Position numbers and translations under genes: made by a program. This document shows positions 15,220 to 15,277 of a stretch of DNA of 15,277 nucleotides, in pieces (within the stretch, counting starts at the first letter, position 1; every line of letters starts with the position of its first letter). The stretch comes from Saprospiraceae bacterium. GTDB lineage: Bacteria; Bacteroidota; Bacteroidia; Bacteroidales; JAIPBB01. The stretch is from the NCBI GenBank assembly GCA_021739805.1, contig JAIPBB010000107.1, positions 1 to 15,277 on the forward strand. The letters run 5' to 3'. The notes under the pieces are model-generated. The model saw only the letters and a list, made by a program, of their open reading frames with translations. It did not search any database and had not been told where the DNA came from.

Positions 15220-15277
15220 AAAAAAAAAAAATGTTGTTAAGCAAAAGTATAATAAAAAAGAGATTTGTCCATATTTA

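Larger units (their letters stand above)
14516..15277. other. Intergenic region upstream of the giant gene
   Basis: No credible gene is visible in these 762 very AT-rich bases. They must hold the promoter of the giant gene, but I found no exact TAnnTTTG on the minus strand at a suitable distance; the closest is TATATTTC at 14659-14666, one base off and about 145 bases from the ATG. The stretch also holds the A-rich leader repeats, a short hairpin at 14781-14800, a direct repeat at 14755-14843 and a perfect 15-bp inverted repeat at 15170-15219, listed separately. Confidence 0.6.

Noticed and set aside
15242..15249. Minus-strand TACTTTTG, a match to the -7 promoter consensus
   Set aside because: No -33 element is visible in the short sequence to its right, and it lies more than 700 bases from the giant gene's start.

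Overview
The window looks like chromosomal DNA from an AT-rich member of the Bacteroidota. The evidence is a giant exported protein ending in a type IX secretion (T9SS) type A sorting domain, leaders without a clear Shine-Dalgarno sequence, an exact match to the Bacteroidota -7 promoter element (TAnnTTTG) upstream of ptb, and a left-edge transposase tail of a kind I associate with this phylum. The genus cannot be fixed from the sequence.

Layout from left to right. Positions 2-133 (+) hold the last 43 codons of a transposase whose body lies outside the window. Positions 134-512 carry no gene, only a weak hairpin. Positions 513-2536 (-) are a two-gene ptb-buk operon, transcribed leftward. It encodes phosphate butyryltransferase and butyrate kinase, which turn an acyl-CoA (butyryl-CoA or a branched-chain analogue) into the free acid with synthesis of ATP. 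Positions 2537-2836 hold the ptb promoter region and a strong hairpin terminator for the next gene. Positions 2837-14515 (-), over three quarters of the window, are one 3,892-residue secreted modular protein. Positions 14516-15277 are non-coding and contain an A-rich leader, short repeats and inverted repeats.

The giant protein is built, N- to C-terminus, from: a signal peptide; four tandem modules of about 540-610 residues, each a right-handed beta-helix followed by a conserved DIDGD...PDIGADEY segment and a CARDB-like beta-sandwich; a MAM/jelly-roll-like domain; a PKD-like domain; an array of twelve Ig-like repeats of about 75 residues, interrupted by two PKD-like domains and, inside one repeat, by a GEVED-type domain; a last PKD-like domain; and the T9SS sorting domain. 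It is most likely a cell-surface adhesin or a matrix or carbohydrate-binding stalk. I saw no catalytic domain.

The operon and the giant gene are separated by a terminator and show no functional link. I found no undescribed defence or mobile system. The most notable features are the architecture of the giant protein, the GEVED domain nested in a repeat, and the near-identical 225-bp tandem units that suggest copy-number change.
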